DNA from: Xestospongia bergquistia
Taxonomy: Eukaryota > Porifera > Demospongiae > Haplosclerida > Petrosiidae
DNA: 64,000 nt
NCBI GenBank assembly: GCA_963965975.1
Contig: OZ014425.1
Coordinates: forward strand, 4,973,501 to 5,037,500
Reading direction: 5' to 3'
Under the pieces are notes generated by a model that saw only the letters and a program-made list of their open reading frames with translations, was not told the DNA's origin and ran no database searches. Positions 11,820 to 26,700 of the stretch are shown piece by piece (within the stretch, counting starts at the first letter, position 1; every line of letters begins with the position of its first letter). Position numbers and translations under genes: made by a program.

Positions 11820-12467
11820 TTAAGAGATCAGCTTCAAATTTGCAGCTGCAGTTTCCTCAATTATATCTAATCCAACCTCATATATCCTACGTCGAATTTC
11901 CTACACAAGATAAACATCAATAAACAATACAACACATCATATCAACCTGTTTCATGCAGTCCATTATTTTAACAGCATCTTCTTCACTGAAATGCTTGAG
12001 AAGAAACGTCTTCAGATACTCCCAGAATTTAGTTCTTGGCAAAGCCTGGGCTCCTACAGAAGCAAACATAATAAATACATAATAAATTCACATATACATG
12101 TACATTATATATATGTACATGTAATAGCATATATAATGTTCATTGTTGCTTTACCTGATGTTTTATAGATGGCATGTAGTTTATCTCCATCTGATATTCC
12201 ATATGAATCCAATGTTGATGACTCTATATATTATTGTATATGCTAATACAATCAAACAATTGCTCACCATTCAGAGATTTCCCCTTGTAGAGCAGTCGAC
12301 AAGAGACTGCAGCACTCCCAATTTGTTTTTCGTATGCTTCTCGTAAGTCTTTTACTAACATGGAGCCATCTTTAACCTTTATTAATTAGTTATAATTATA
12401 TAATAACATTATTTATTACCTCAATAGTCTCCTCAGGACCTTTCAAAGATTTGATAATTATCTTCAT
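11820..12467 (-). CDS. UBL4A: Ubiquitin-like protein 4A (GET/TRC pathway)
   Basis: UBL4A/Get5 bridges SGTA and the BAG6-TRC35 complex that hands tail-anchored proteins to the insertase pathway. ATG at 12467 gives MKIIIKSLKGPEETIEV, and later exons VKDGSMLVKDLREAYEKQIG, LLYKGKSLN and DSYGISDGDKLHAIYKT: a ubiquitin fold. The C-terminal exons FWEYLKTFLLKHFSEEDAVK and IYEVGLDIIEETAAANLKL match the dimerising TUGIS helices of UBL4A. The stop is at 11820-11822. Length is about 150 aa, as expected. It is divergent from NFYB, with 273 bp between start codons. An in-frame upstream ORF extension exists, but MKIII fits the family. Confidence 0.87.
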
Positions 12468-12576
12468 TGGGAAAACTCCTGAAATAATGATTAAATTAAA
12501 AAGGGTGTGGCTAATTATAAAGAAGTATACAAAGATGTACGGAGAAGTATCAACGATTAGAAGATAGAAGAATCTC

Positions 12577-12607
12577 ATTGGCTGATGGCTGCCTGTCAAT
12601 TGATTGG
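12577..12607 (-). promoter_or_regulatory. Two CCAAT boxes in the UBL4A/NFYB divergent promoter
   Basis: Inverted CCAAT cores lie at 12577-12581 and 12603-12607. Read on the minus strand they are AGCCAATGA and GACCAATCA, both full matches to RRCCAATSR. They are 26 bp apart, within the 273 bp separating the UBL4A and NFYB start codons. Confidence 0.7.
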
Positions 12608-12740
12608 TCCTTTCTTGGCTCACTGTTGACCAACCAGATTCTTGATAAGGTAGATTAGCGGGTAGGAATAGAATGAGTCACCAATATAATTTGCATTATA
12701 CTTCTAATATTTACTCCCTTTAATTTTTACCTCTTTAGTC

Positions 12741-13935
12741 ATGACAGCTGCATTAAGTGACCCAATGGAAATAGTTGAACTAGAGAGAAGCCTCGATACT
12801 AATGTACCAACACAGGACACACTAAGTTTAATGACTAGCTCATCCAATAAACACACTCTTCAATCTTTTTATCCAAATGAATTATCAGCTTATCAAAGCT
12901 CACCTTTACCAACAAGTCTATATAATAATAGATCAGTTGAGACAATGACTACTAACAGTAATAGTTTAGAACAACACACACTATATCACCAACCTGTCCA
13001 ACGTAAAAGTCCTTTAGAGTCAGTTATGGAACAGCAGACACAGTTAACTCAAGGTATTCCACTCCTTCAAGTTAGCAATTACATTATATATCACAGATCT
13101 TAGTAATAACTCTGTCAAGTTGACTTCTGACCCACAAAATTTGAGATTTGAGTATACATTAGATGAACCCTCATCTGTTAAATCAAAACCTAAAAAGTCT
13201 ACACCAACTATGTACAGAGACCAGGTACATACATATACATACATGTAGATACATGTACATACATGTGTTTACTTATTATCTTATGCTCTAGGATCGATTT
13301 GTACCTATTAACAATATTGGAAGGACTATGAGAAATGCTATTCCTAAAAGTGGAAAGGTTATTTATTAATAATTATTAATAACCTATCACAAAATTATTT
13401 ATGATTTACAGGTATCAAAAGATGCCAAAGAATGCATGCAAGAATGTGTCTCGGAATATATTAGTTTTTTAACCAGCGAGTATCCTCCAACTAACAGCTG
13501 CTACTTAATGACACAACTCTTTTCCTTAACATTATTTTCTTAGAGCATCTGATCGATGTATTGATGAGAAGAGAAAGACAATAACAGGAGATGACATTTT
13601 ATTTGCTCTCTCTACACTGGGTTTTGATAACTATGTAGAACCACTTCAACTATATTTAAAGAAATATCGTGATGTAAAATGGCTACTAATATTGTGTCCT
13701 TTTAATTGTTTTTATAGTTTATACGGCTTGACAAAACAGATAAAGAAGAGGAAAGTGGTGAAGACAAAAGAGAGACAAACAAACACAAACAAAGTGCAGA
13801 GATAATTGCTAGTATACCAAGTAGTACCAATGAAAGTATATTATATATTTAATAATGATAATGGAGACTAATTTTGTCTACATAGGACTTGGAGAGGGCC
13901 AACTATTAACAGATCCATCATATCCTCATAAGTAA
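12741..13935 (+). CDS. NFYB: Nuclear transcription factor Y subunit beta
   Basis: Histone-fold subunit of the CCAAT-binding trimer NF-Y. ATG at 12741 opens a polar N-terminal region of about 160 aa. The histone fold follows: [20 protein letters not shown], then [20 protein letters not shown], then [20 protein letters not shown] and [15 protein letters not shown], nearly identical to the vertebrate core. A charged tail leads to [12 protein letters not shown] and stop TAA at 13933-13935. A donor-like GTAAGA overlaps that stop and a (CT)n-AG acceptor lies at 13980-13981, so an alternative ending (…PHNILH, stop at 13992-13994) is possible. It converges on PUS7. Confidence 0.95.
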
Positions 13936-14122
13936 GATGCATTGCAAGCAAATGGCTGTACTCTCTCTCTCTTTCTCTCAGCATCTTACACTAAAGCATG
14001 TTCTATATCTCAAGTATCATTTACGTTTTGTGTCAATTGAACTTTACATTATAATCTAATTAATAATAATTTTATATATAGTTTTAATATTTTCAATTTA
14101 TCATAATACACACTAACAATAA

Positions 14123-16862
14123 CTAACTATCATTCTCTTGTAATCTAATATCATCTGATAACTGGTTCAATTGAGTTTGAAAATGTGATGATGTATCATG
14201 TTTTAGAATTTCTCTTAAAGCCATTGTAGCATATGTCGAAGAAGCCAAGGAGAACTTTAAAATCAGAGCTGTCTTGCTGCCAACTATAATTTTATTAAAT
14301 TAATTATTAAATACTTTTTAAGCTAGTGTCCTTACAATGATTGGTTGGTGGAGGCAAATTGCCCGCTAACACATCCCAATCTGATTGGATAAGTGGAACA
14401 GTGACATCATCATATTGTAATAGCTCCCTATAATATTAATTAATTAAATGATAATTTTCTACATGTTTTTACATGTACCAACCATTCCAGATTGTCTAGT
14501 TTGGTAATCAGGTATCGATATCCACCAGGGAGAGCAAAATCTCTATAAGAGTCATGTCAACAAGTCGCATGATTATCACATGATCATTACTTTACTCTGT
14601 GTAGAAGTTTCTCAGGAGATAAATTGTCTTCAGCAAGTATTCTGAGGTATTCCTCACCAACTAACAAAATATATAATTATATTTAATGTATTATATTTTA
14701 ATTACTGTTATTGTTAGGGTATTTTATGCTGTATCCTGGTAGAGGTAATATTACATCATAAATTGTATATAAAGAACAACTGTCATCTCTAATAACCTCC
14801 ACTAACTCCTAGAAATAAAAACAGAGTGGATTATGGAATGAAAGTATGAGTTTGAGATTTTGAGTATGTAATTCTAGATCTGAGGATGAATATACAGAAG
14901 GAATGCATCATGCTGTCTTGGATATCTACCTGCTCGTCACATGACTTTTTATAAACCAGGTCTCCAGGTATGGGTTTCAGTCCACCATTTCTAAATCGAA
15001 ATGATGCTATTCTATTCCATACATAACTCTGATAACTGTGTACGTACATCATACGAGTGTTTCTAGGTATCTAGAACAAGATAATTGTAGTGTGTTACAT
15101 AACATTATGTAACACGTACAAAATACAAAGCTCCCAGCAAATTATTTGGGCCATGTTTTTCAAGTCCTTTTAGCAGCTGCACTTCAATAGTGTTATGTTT
15201 TTGAGAGGACAATTTATCAAGTGTTCCAGTGACATCTTTTGTTTCTTGATAATATTGTCTAATGACATGAACATCTAGTGGTTCTGTGAAATAGATGCTG
15301 ATATTTGATGTTATAATAATATAACATACCTCCTTCTCTTGGCTTAAGAATTAAGTCGATAGCTTCTTGCCAGTCTGAGTGAAGGAGTGCACTACATTAT
15401 ACAGTATGGTGATGTCATAATGACATCGTTGATTGGTTACCGGCCGATATGATGAGTTGGTATAATGGATGTTCCAAATCGTTGCATTCCAAAATAATTC
15501 AAAAATCCTTTTTGTTTTAATGACTCCATCATATCTTTGACTCTCTCCTCTAATCCACAAGACGACTGTCCATCTTCACTCTCATCTCTTAAATCTCTAA
15601 GAACAAAATCTTTATCATACATATGTACACACACAGTAACTTACCTCAGAACCACAGTGAAATGATTACCTTTAATTTCTCCAAGTTTTATTGATAGCTT
15701 ACAATATCTACAAAATTATATAACATATATTACTACAATATTTCTGTCAAGTACAGCAACTAACTGAAAATTGCCAAGTTTTATTCCAGCATTGGCTCCA
15801 TTAACTGTTAACAGCTTCTCTGGAGAAACCCTACAATGATGTAATGATGTCATAATGACATCACCTATTATATATAGACCTGTATATGGTAATGTGTTGA
15901 GACGTAATTGCTCTTTTGTCTTTTGTACCACCATATTGAAATATTGATGGCTTGACTCTAAAATTGAATAGGGTATCCATGTAAAATTTTATTTAGTTTC
16001 ACCTCAACATTTTAGCAAGTATGTTAACAGCTTGCATTGTATCCTTGTTCTCTTTAAACAAGACACATTTCACATAGTCACCATAGTGACGAGGCCAGTT
16101 AGATCTATTTGATAAACCTATTAAGCAAACATACCATCCACTATTACAATAACACCATAATGATGTCACCTTTGCCACGCAGAAAGACTCTAATAACTGT
16201 CTTATCATTTTCAGTAATAGTTCGACTATCTAAATTAGGAAACTTCTTTCTAATTCCTTTATGTATCAATGTCCTAGACTCTTTAGAAGCTGATGACACC
16301 TGCTTACTGTAAAATAGTGCAAATTAATAATTAACTATACTTGTAATTCAACATGATGACTTTGATCATTAGATTCGGTAAGTTCCTGTAATTTCTGTAG
16401 GTCCTCTTCCGTTATTAATGTATCTAGTGTTTTGTTGAGTCCTTCATCCTATATATGTGTATTAATATATAATAATATGAGAGGGAGGGTCTAACATGGG
16501 TGGAGTCAGGAAGATCAAATGTGGTGAGTTGTACTATATCTCCTGTGGGTGTGATCTCGTGGACAATAAAATCAGAATATCTATAACAAAATAGAATATA
16601 CCATAATATGCAGTATTTGGTTCTAATTATACCTTTGTTTTAATATTGCAAAGAATCGACTATGTTCCTCATTAACATATTCAGTAATACCAACATCTTT
16701 CTCCATTAAAAATACACTTTCACTTTCAAGATTTTTGGTGTCTTGCATTTCCATAGCAACGACATCCTTCTCTTTCACCTCTTCCTCCTCATCAACTAGA
16801 CGTGGCCTCTTGGGAGATGGTAGGTGGTCATCTTTGTTATCATGTTTTGAGACTTCTTCCAT
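14123..16862 (-). CDS. PUS7: Pseudouridylate synthase 7 (TruD family)
   Basis: Converts specific uridines to pseudouridine in tRNA and mRNA. From ATG at 16862 ([20 protein letters not shown]) an acidic N-terminus leads to [20 protein letters not shown]. The catalytic motif [15 protein letters not shown] is visible; its Asp codon is at 15918-15920. Next come [50 protein letters not shown] with [12 protein letters not shown], and the end [19 protein letters not shown]. An upstream in-frame ATG at 16976 exists, but 16862 suits the family better. Divergent from the TGR gene (253 bp apart). Two of its introns are exactly 49 nt and share a 17-bp palindrome. Confidence 0.95.
15411..15427. repeat. 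Palindrome in a 49-nt PUS7 intron
   Basis: GATGTCATAATGACATC is an 8+1+8 perfect inverted repeat inside intron 15392-15440. That intron interrupts the Arg codon of the HHIGRALL region. Confidence 0.85.
15846..15862. repeat. Palindrome in a second 49-nt PUS7 intron
   Basis: The same 17-mer (extended to 19 bp with T/A) lies inside intron 15831-15879, just after the catalytic [10 protein letters not shown] exon. Confidence 0.85.
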
Positions 16863-17115
16863 GTCAACATACACACAATCAGAGGAACATATAGTACAAA
16901 TATTTACTAATACCACGTGTATACATACATACTGATCATGTGATACAGTGGTTGCTCTGTTGTATAAAGTTATCAATGAATATTAAATAGTATCTTTAAG
17001 GAGACTTGGAGCATAACTGCTATTTGTAAGTTTTTTGAAGAGCTTTGCCATCTCTTTGTGGCGTTATCACTCTCACTGATCAAAGACGAAGCGACAAGGT
17101 TCACCCAGTTATATT

Positions 17116-19909
<2,794 letters not shown>

Positions 19910-19910
19910 G

Positions 19911-20028
19911 CACCCTCTGGTTAGGCTAATGGAGGACCAAGAACTTGTAAGTAACAATATGACAAAAATGTTAATTCAAACTGTCCTTTTTTAGATTCTC
20001 TTGTCCTCCTTGTTGCTACCAGAGGGTG
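19911..20028 (+). ncRNA. Long mRNA hairpin after the TGR stop, split by a 48-nt intron
   Basis: CACCCTCTGGT (19911-19921) is fully complementary to ACCAGAGGGTG (20018-20028). Inside it, GGAGGACCAAGA (19931-19942) pairs with TCTTGTCCTCC (19999-20009) apart from one bulged C. Between the arms lies a consensus GT-AG intron at 19947-19994. Splicing would leave an 8-nt apical loop with the exon junction in its middle. The stem starts 7 nt after the UGA(Sec) codon. It lacks the UGA/GA quartet, so it is not a SECIS. Confidence 0.7.
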
Positions 20029-20084
20029 TAAAGTACTATGTGGGAATATCTGATTAGTTGATAGGATAGTCACATGACTGTCAT

Positions 20085-20133
20085 ATGATAGAGTATCTCT
20101 TAATCACTTTTTTAGTGAAGAGATAGTCTTGAT
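20085..20133 (+). promoter_or_regulatory. SECIS element of the TGR mRNA
   Basis: ATGAT at 20085-20089 and TGAT at 20130-20133 supply the non-Watson-Crick quartet. Stem 2 pairs AGAGTATCTCTT with AAGAGATAGTCT: 11 of 12 positions pair, with one G-G mismatch. The apical loop starts with the conserved AA (20102-20103). It contains a mini-stem CACT/AGTG, which is form-II geometry. A SECIS is required for UGA decoding in eukaryotes, and this is where one is expected. Confidence 0.85.
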
Positions 20134-20282
20134 ACAATGCTAATCTGTTCCTACATCTTAAGGGTTAATAACTTGATTTATTGTAAATATAATAATGGTG
20201 TATTATTTTAATGACTTTTGTGATTGTAAAATATTAGTAATTTTGATTTCACAAATTTATCTATTATTAAGGGACAAAGTAA

Positions 20283-20288
20283 AATAAA
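20283..20288 (+). terminator. Polyadenylation signal of the TGR transcript
   Basis: AATAAA lies 150 bp after the SECIS and before the convergent WNK 3' end. Confidence 0.6.
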
Positions 20289-20702
20289 CACATTGATTAT
20301 GTATAATAGCCATTTCATTTCAAATTCTGCTTTTTAAAGTGACACCTACATTATTTTTTAACCACTAAGTTACACTTTTTAAAACCTCTCTCAATTTAAA
20401 ATCTTTTAAAGGAATTTTTACAGAGATCTGTTAATGAAGTGTCTATTTTAGTTGACACACAGTACAGTAATATGCAATCTAACACTGTAATAACAATAAT
20501 AATACACACATATAGTAAAGATGAACACAATAGTTTCAACCTCAATATCAATAATAATATCAGTGACAATAATAAATAATAAAGTTAATGCCCTGTGAGA
20601 AATAGAGAGAGAGAAAAAAATTGATTCCCAGAACGAGAACAAATAAAATCTTATGATTTAAAATTTGTGATGCGTTAAGAGATGACAATAGACAAAGTTC
20701 TG
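20289..20702. other. Convergent 3' region between TGR and WNK
   Basis: AT-rich DNA, probably the WNK 3'UTR on the minus strand. A TTTATT/AATAAA-type signal on the minus strand around 20573-20582 is plausible. No ORF of interest. Confidence 0.4.
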
Positions 20703-23700
20703 TCATCTTTTTTGTGTAGTCATTGTATTGTCATAGTCTGGTCCAACATCTAATCTATTGGGACTGGACATGCCCCCTTCTGGAGGGATAGGAGACTGGT
20801 ACCCTTGTTGTACCATTGGCACATGATGAGGCAACAAGGTTTGACTGGATGAAGAATACATTGTAGGATGCATTCTGTATTGTTGTCCCCATTCATTATT
20901 AGGCAGAGGAGCAGGATAAATTTGAGGTGGACCCATGGTATGTGGTTCATGAGATATCATGGGACCTATACCCATTACAGCAGGTTGTACCCCTGCATTA
21001 AGGTGACCATAATAAACACCATTAGATCGTGATTCATGCAGCCTGTTTGTGAGTGTATCAGATGGATTATTGGGAGAACCACGGGGTAATACTGTCTCCC
21101 GTGGTTCAGGAGGTGCATTTAAGCTTGAGTAATTACTAGCCCCATATACAGGAACACCATGAAAATAATTTGACGAATATGATCTCAGCTGTTCTCGATC
21201 ATTGAGGGCAGGGTTACCTGAAGACATCACTGACGATGTCGTGGGGATCATATGATAAGGATTGTGAGTAAAACTGGACTGACCAGCAGTACCAGAGTAG
21301 GCTGGTGCATTAGAATTGGGCGTGGCTCTGTGTGATACACGATACTGATCAAGAAGACGTTTTTTCTCTTGTAGTCTTTTCTCTTCCTCTTTAATCCTAT
21401 AATAATAATAATGTAATATAATTATTACAAATATAGATATATTTTCTTACTCTGTCATCATCTTTATAAATGACAGATCAGTATCACATTCATTGTGGTC
21501 TGAATCAGCAGGAGGTGGGGCCTATAAAATTAATAAACCACACCCACTTCTATAATTAGTAACTTACCATAGGTTGGTAGTTGTCATGAGATGGAACTGT
21601 TGATGGTACGTGTGCCAATGATACTTGAGTTGATGGTACATGGGTCCATTGTACATAGGTTGGAGGAATATTACTTGACAATGCTTGGGTTACAGGTCCA
21701 TAGGTCAAAGGTACATCAGATAATGATACTTGAGTTGGCGGTACATGGGTCCGTTGTACATAGGTTGAAGGAACATTACTTGATGATGATTGGGTCACTG
21801 GTCCACAGGTCAAAGGTACATCAGATGACGGTACTTGAGTTGTTGGTACATGAGTTGTCGATGACACATTGGTTGAAAACATTGTATGGGCGGGGTTTTG
21901 TCCTGATGTAGCAAAGTAGATCTCTAACTGATGTAATAGTTCATTCATAGAAGGGTCTTGTAACATTAATTTCATGTAATAAAGAAATTTAGCAAAACCC
22001 TCTTCTAACAGAGTATGGTTAGGAAAATTGGTCATGCTTGGAAGAGGTTGAACAGAAGAAGGGACATACAAAGGAATAGAAGTGACTGGGGGCTGCATTT
22101 GAGGTTGCGATATTTTCTGAAGTGTAGGTTGTTGAGTGGGCGGAGTTAGCATGGCTGTAGGTGGTGAAGTAAGGGTTGTGTGGGAGGCAACCCCATCAAT
22201 TTGAGAATAAGAAGGTGTGACCTCATCATTTGACAATTGAGGGTCAGATTGGATACTTTGAGATGACAAGCTTTCAAGACCGCTTTGACTAACCACACCC
22301 CCTGAATCACCATCCTTAGTACTTGTTTGGCTATCAGGAGTTTGTAAACCAGGTTCTTGTTGACGTTGTGAATCAGACAAGGAATCTGTTGATCCCTCAC
22401 ATGATAAATCATCCTGCAAACCACTAATATCCATAACATCTTCTATCTCAAATGTCTTCCTTGAATCTCTGACAGTCACTACTGATGTGGTCACGCCCCC
22501 TGCATTCTGTAGATTAGAACATGATGAGGTGGCAGATGAGACAACAGAAGGTGGAGCTGACAAACTAGTACTCACTATACTGGTCACACCAGTTATACTG
22601 GACTGACTGACTACATCTGATGTAATACTGGGCAAGGAGGATGATTCCAATGTAATAGGACAAGTTGATTGTGTAGTAGTATTTGTTGGTAAGGTACATT
22701 CCTCAATATCTAGAAAATTTGTAATCTTATCATTAGTTGATGTATTATCATTAGTGGTAACTAATGAGGGAGTAGAATCAGGAGGAGGGGAAGATGTAGT
22801 AATACTACCAAATGTCTCTTCAGTTACATGTATAGGAGTACCAGCTGATGAACTCTAAATAATAAAATAATCATTCATCCATCAATCTGTCTATTCATCC
22901 ATTTGTCTATCTGCCCATTAATCCATCCATCCATCCTGTCTATCCATACATCCATTTATTTTTACCGATTCAGCCGAAGATTGACTAGTGATAGCAACTT
23001 GTTTATCAGTCGTAACATCAGTGACAACAAACTTCTTTCGAGGAAGAGGTGAACTACTAGAGTTATCATTCAAAAGAGGAGTGTCCTTCTTATTAACAGC
23101 AGGCAGAGCTTGAGAGACTCCATCACTGATGCTTCTACCTAACTTATCTTTGCCACCTTCAACAGATGTAGTTCTTTTAGGTTCAGCAGAATCAGGTTTT
23201 GCATTGCTGAGTGAACGATGTTTCCTCATATCAATGGTAGGTTGATTGTCAACACTTTTTTGAGCTTCACTGATGCTATCTCCTTTACGCAGTCTGTCCA
23301 CGAGAAGAGATGATTGTTGTATGAATTCTTCTTCCTCATTTGAAGTGAGGTGACCAGCTTTGATCTAGAAAAAAGAACTGAATGTCTATTATTAAATTAT
23401 AGGAACTTACCAAATTCTGAGATATCTCACGTGGTTTGTCATAGTCAAGGGAGAATCGGAAATTGATCATTTGTCCAGAACTAGTAACTAAAGAGCAACT
23501 AACAACATTATCAGCTTTCTCTATCAGTTTCAATTTCAAGCCTTTCTTAGGTTCCTTGACACGAGGTTTTTTTCTTACTCCTCCCCCTCCTCCTCCATTG
23601 GTACCTCCTCCTGACTCAGAGGTGGCATCTGATGTCTGCATGGAAATTTGGGATTGAATTACTAAAGACTGAGACTGAGTCTCAGCAGTCTGGGACTGAG

Positions 23701-26700
23701 GTTGGCTAGTTGTAGTAGTTGAACCTATAAAGAATCAAATTTAAATTTAAATTTTTATTAAAGGTATTATGTAATTAATTACCTGTTATTTTTGTAGGTT
23801 CCTTTTGTTCTGTTGTTGAAGAGTTATTAATGGGTGTGGTCTCCTGAGGAGAGATATTGTCAGACATGGTCACAACCTCTTGTCTCCCTGTTTCATCCTC
23901 AGGTTTGTCTTCACTATAGTTACCATCTTTACTAAGCGACGGTAGTGCTATTGATGATGTTGTGGACTGATTTATATTAGATTCAACAGGTTTTATTATT
24001 TTGGATTGTTCCTCTGTTACTACAACTCTTCCTGCTTCACCATCTTCACTTCCTCCCTCACCTCCACTTTCTGAATCTTCCTCAATAACAGTATCAACAG
24101 TTTTGGTAGAATGAACTATATTTGGCGAACCACCATTGGAACTTGGTGCCTCTGTCGAAGGCATCGAACCAGTAACCTTTTCTGGCTCTATTGTGCTGTC
24201 ATCGCTTGTATTCGATAACTGATGAAGTAATTTGGGCTACAATGAGAAAGGGGTGGAGTCAACCATAGCTAAACAATAACAACATACCAAGACCAGCTGA
24301 TTACCCAGCTAGTCGATAATATGTAGCAAATATGAAAACTATGTTGTCACATAACCACATCAACTATTGTCTACATTAAGTAACATTATATCCCAAACAG
24401 TGAAATCTTACACAAGTCTAGAGCACATCCTATACAGTTATATAATACATGATATTCTGCTGTGACCATATTTGCATCCATATATGTACAGGTACATGAT
24501 TTATGAGTAAATGTAATATATATCGAGACATTCCGACTGTCTATCGTTTAATAGCATGCAGAAATGACCAAGTTTGTATATATTTTTAACTTCCTCTCAC
24601 TTCTTTACACATACCGGTGGATTATGAAGTTCTGTGTCAAGGGAAGTGGACAGGTCTGTGGTCAAGATGGGGGGTGGCTTGTCATCTACTGTAGTGCCTT
24701 CTTTTAATAGTCCAGTGGTTGTTACTGGATTCACTCCAACAGAAGCTCCGCCCACTCCAGTGTTGAGTTGTTGTTGTTGACGTTTTTGTTTAGCTACATC
24801 AGTAAACTCTCTCATTGAACGTATCGCATACTTTTTATCTTCTTCACGTAAAATCCCAGATTTGATCTACGTGAATGGATATATGATTAGTAAATGGATG
24901 GATAGCTATATATAATGGACAAACAATTAAACAAATAGATGCATGAATTAAAGTGGATACATGAAATAAGGAACTTACCATTTCATCAACGACATTTTCT
25001 GGAACATCTGTTTCCAAGTTGTAAGAAAACTCAATACTCTCTTGACCATTTTTACGATTCTCTCTGTTAGGGACTTCCATGCGAAACATGATGTTATCTA
25101 TTTGTTGTGCTGTCTCTGGCATCACTTCAACTTTGACATCACCCTCAGCAAAGAATTCATGATCCAACAATTGACGTACTGTAAACCTACGATAAATGAC
25201 ACTAAATATCTGTCCATTGAACCAGGTATCTGTCCATTTTAATAACATATTTTATCATTACCTTTCAGATTTGGCCAACTTTGTACAACCTTCAATGATG
25301 TCCTTTAACATCGGATCACCTACTTTATCAAGGGACTGTGGACGTATACCCTGTAAAGAGAGAAAACTGTTAAACAGAGAGACTAACAAAACACTCACAG
25401 AAGTGACTTTCTTAAAGATTTGTGCTGGATTTCTACATTCTTGATATGGATATTCTCTAGTACACATCTCCAATAAACACATTCCAAAAGCATACACGTC
25501 AACAGATTCATCATATACTTCATCATACATCTCAGGAGCCATAAACTCAGGTGTCCCTGAATGATATATACATGTTATATGTAAATGGATAAATATTTGT
25601 ATGGATGGATAGATGGATGGATGAATAGTTAGACAGATGGATAGATGGATGGACATAGGACTAACCAATGACTGTTTTCACATCAGATCTTTTCAGTGTG
25701 GCTAATCCTAGATCACCAATCTTTACTAAACCAGTTGTTCCATTAATAAAAACATTATCACATTTCAAGTCACGATGAATAATGGGTGGAGTTCGTGTGT
25801 GTAGGAAATGGAGACCTTTCAGTATTTGACGACCCCAACTTCGAATAACTCTCAACTTAATTGACTTCAAACGACGCATGTAACTGGAGAGGAAGAGACA
25901 GAGGGAGAGAGAGAGATCAAAGTCTATCACACATTACATCAAAATTCCTTTGTGATCTAGTGGTTATTTCAAACATACCACAATGCTAATATTACTCATA
26001 TATTAGGAATTACCCAAGGGAATACAATGTTACTTGTACAAGAAAATTGTAGTGTGATTACATAATGATCTAAAGATTGTAGCAATAAGATTCACAGGAG
26101 GACATACTGTCAATAGCAGATAACAACTGGTAATTGACTGTTGGAATGACTACTGATAATATGTCCACTCCCATATAGCTTATATATCACTACTATCTCA
26201 GCCTGACTCTGCGTGCGTGCGTGCATGTGTGTGTGTGTGTGTGTGTGAGTCAAGCTAATAATTGAAGCTATACTAATGGATACACAGAAACACACCGACA
26301 ATCTATAAATGGATACAGAATTGCAGAATGGATGTATAATAACAAATAGAGTAACCACAAAGATTAAAATGGACACATATAACATTATCAACACATTACA
26401 AAGACCCATACATCAATAGTCTGACTTTATTGTCTGTATTTACATCTATTATTATTACTACATAACATTTGGTAGACTTCTGTTGTTAGAGGCTTCATTA
26501 CAGACACTCCTTGAATAATATACCAATAACACTACAGGTGTATTAACTCTATATAGCTCTGTATATCTCTGTATAACTCTGTATATCTTTGTATAACTCT
26601 GTTCATCTCTGTATAACTCTGTTACACATGGTTGAAATACACAAGCATGTCCTGCTCCTAAACTATGAACTGTCTTCAAAATAAGGAAATCATTATAAAC

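Noticed and set aside
19911-20028. Second SECIS element
   Set aside because: The internal loop lacks the UGA…GA quartet; 20085-20133 fits the model far better.
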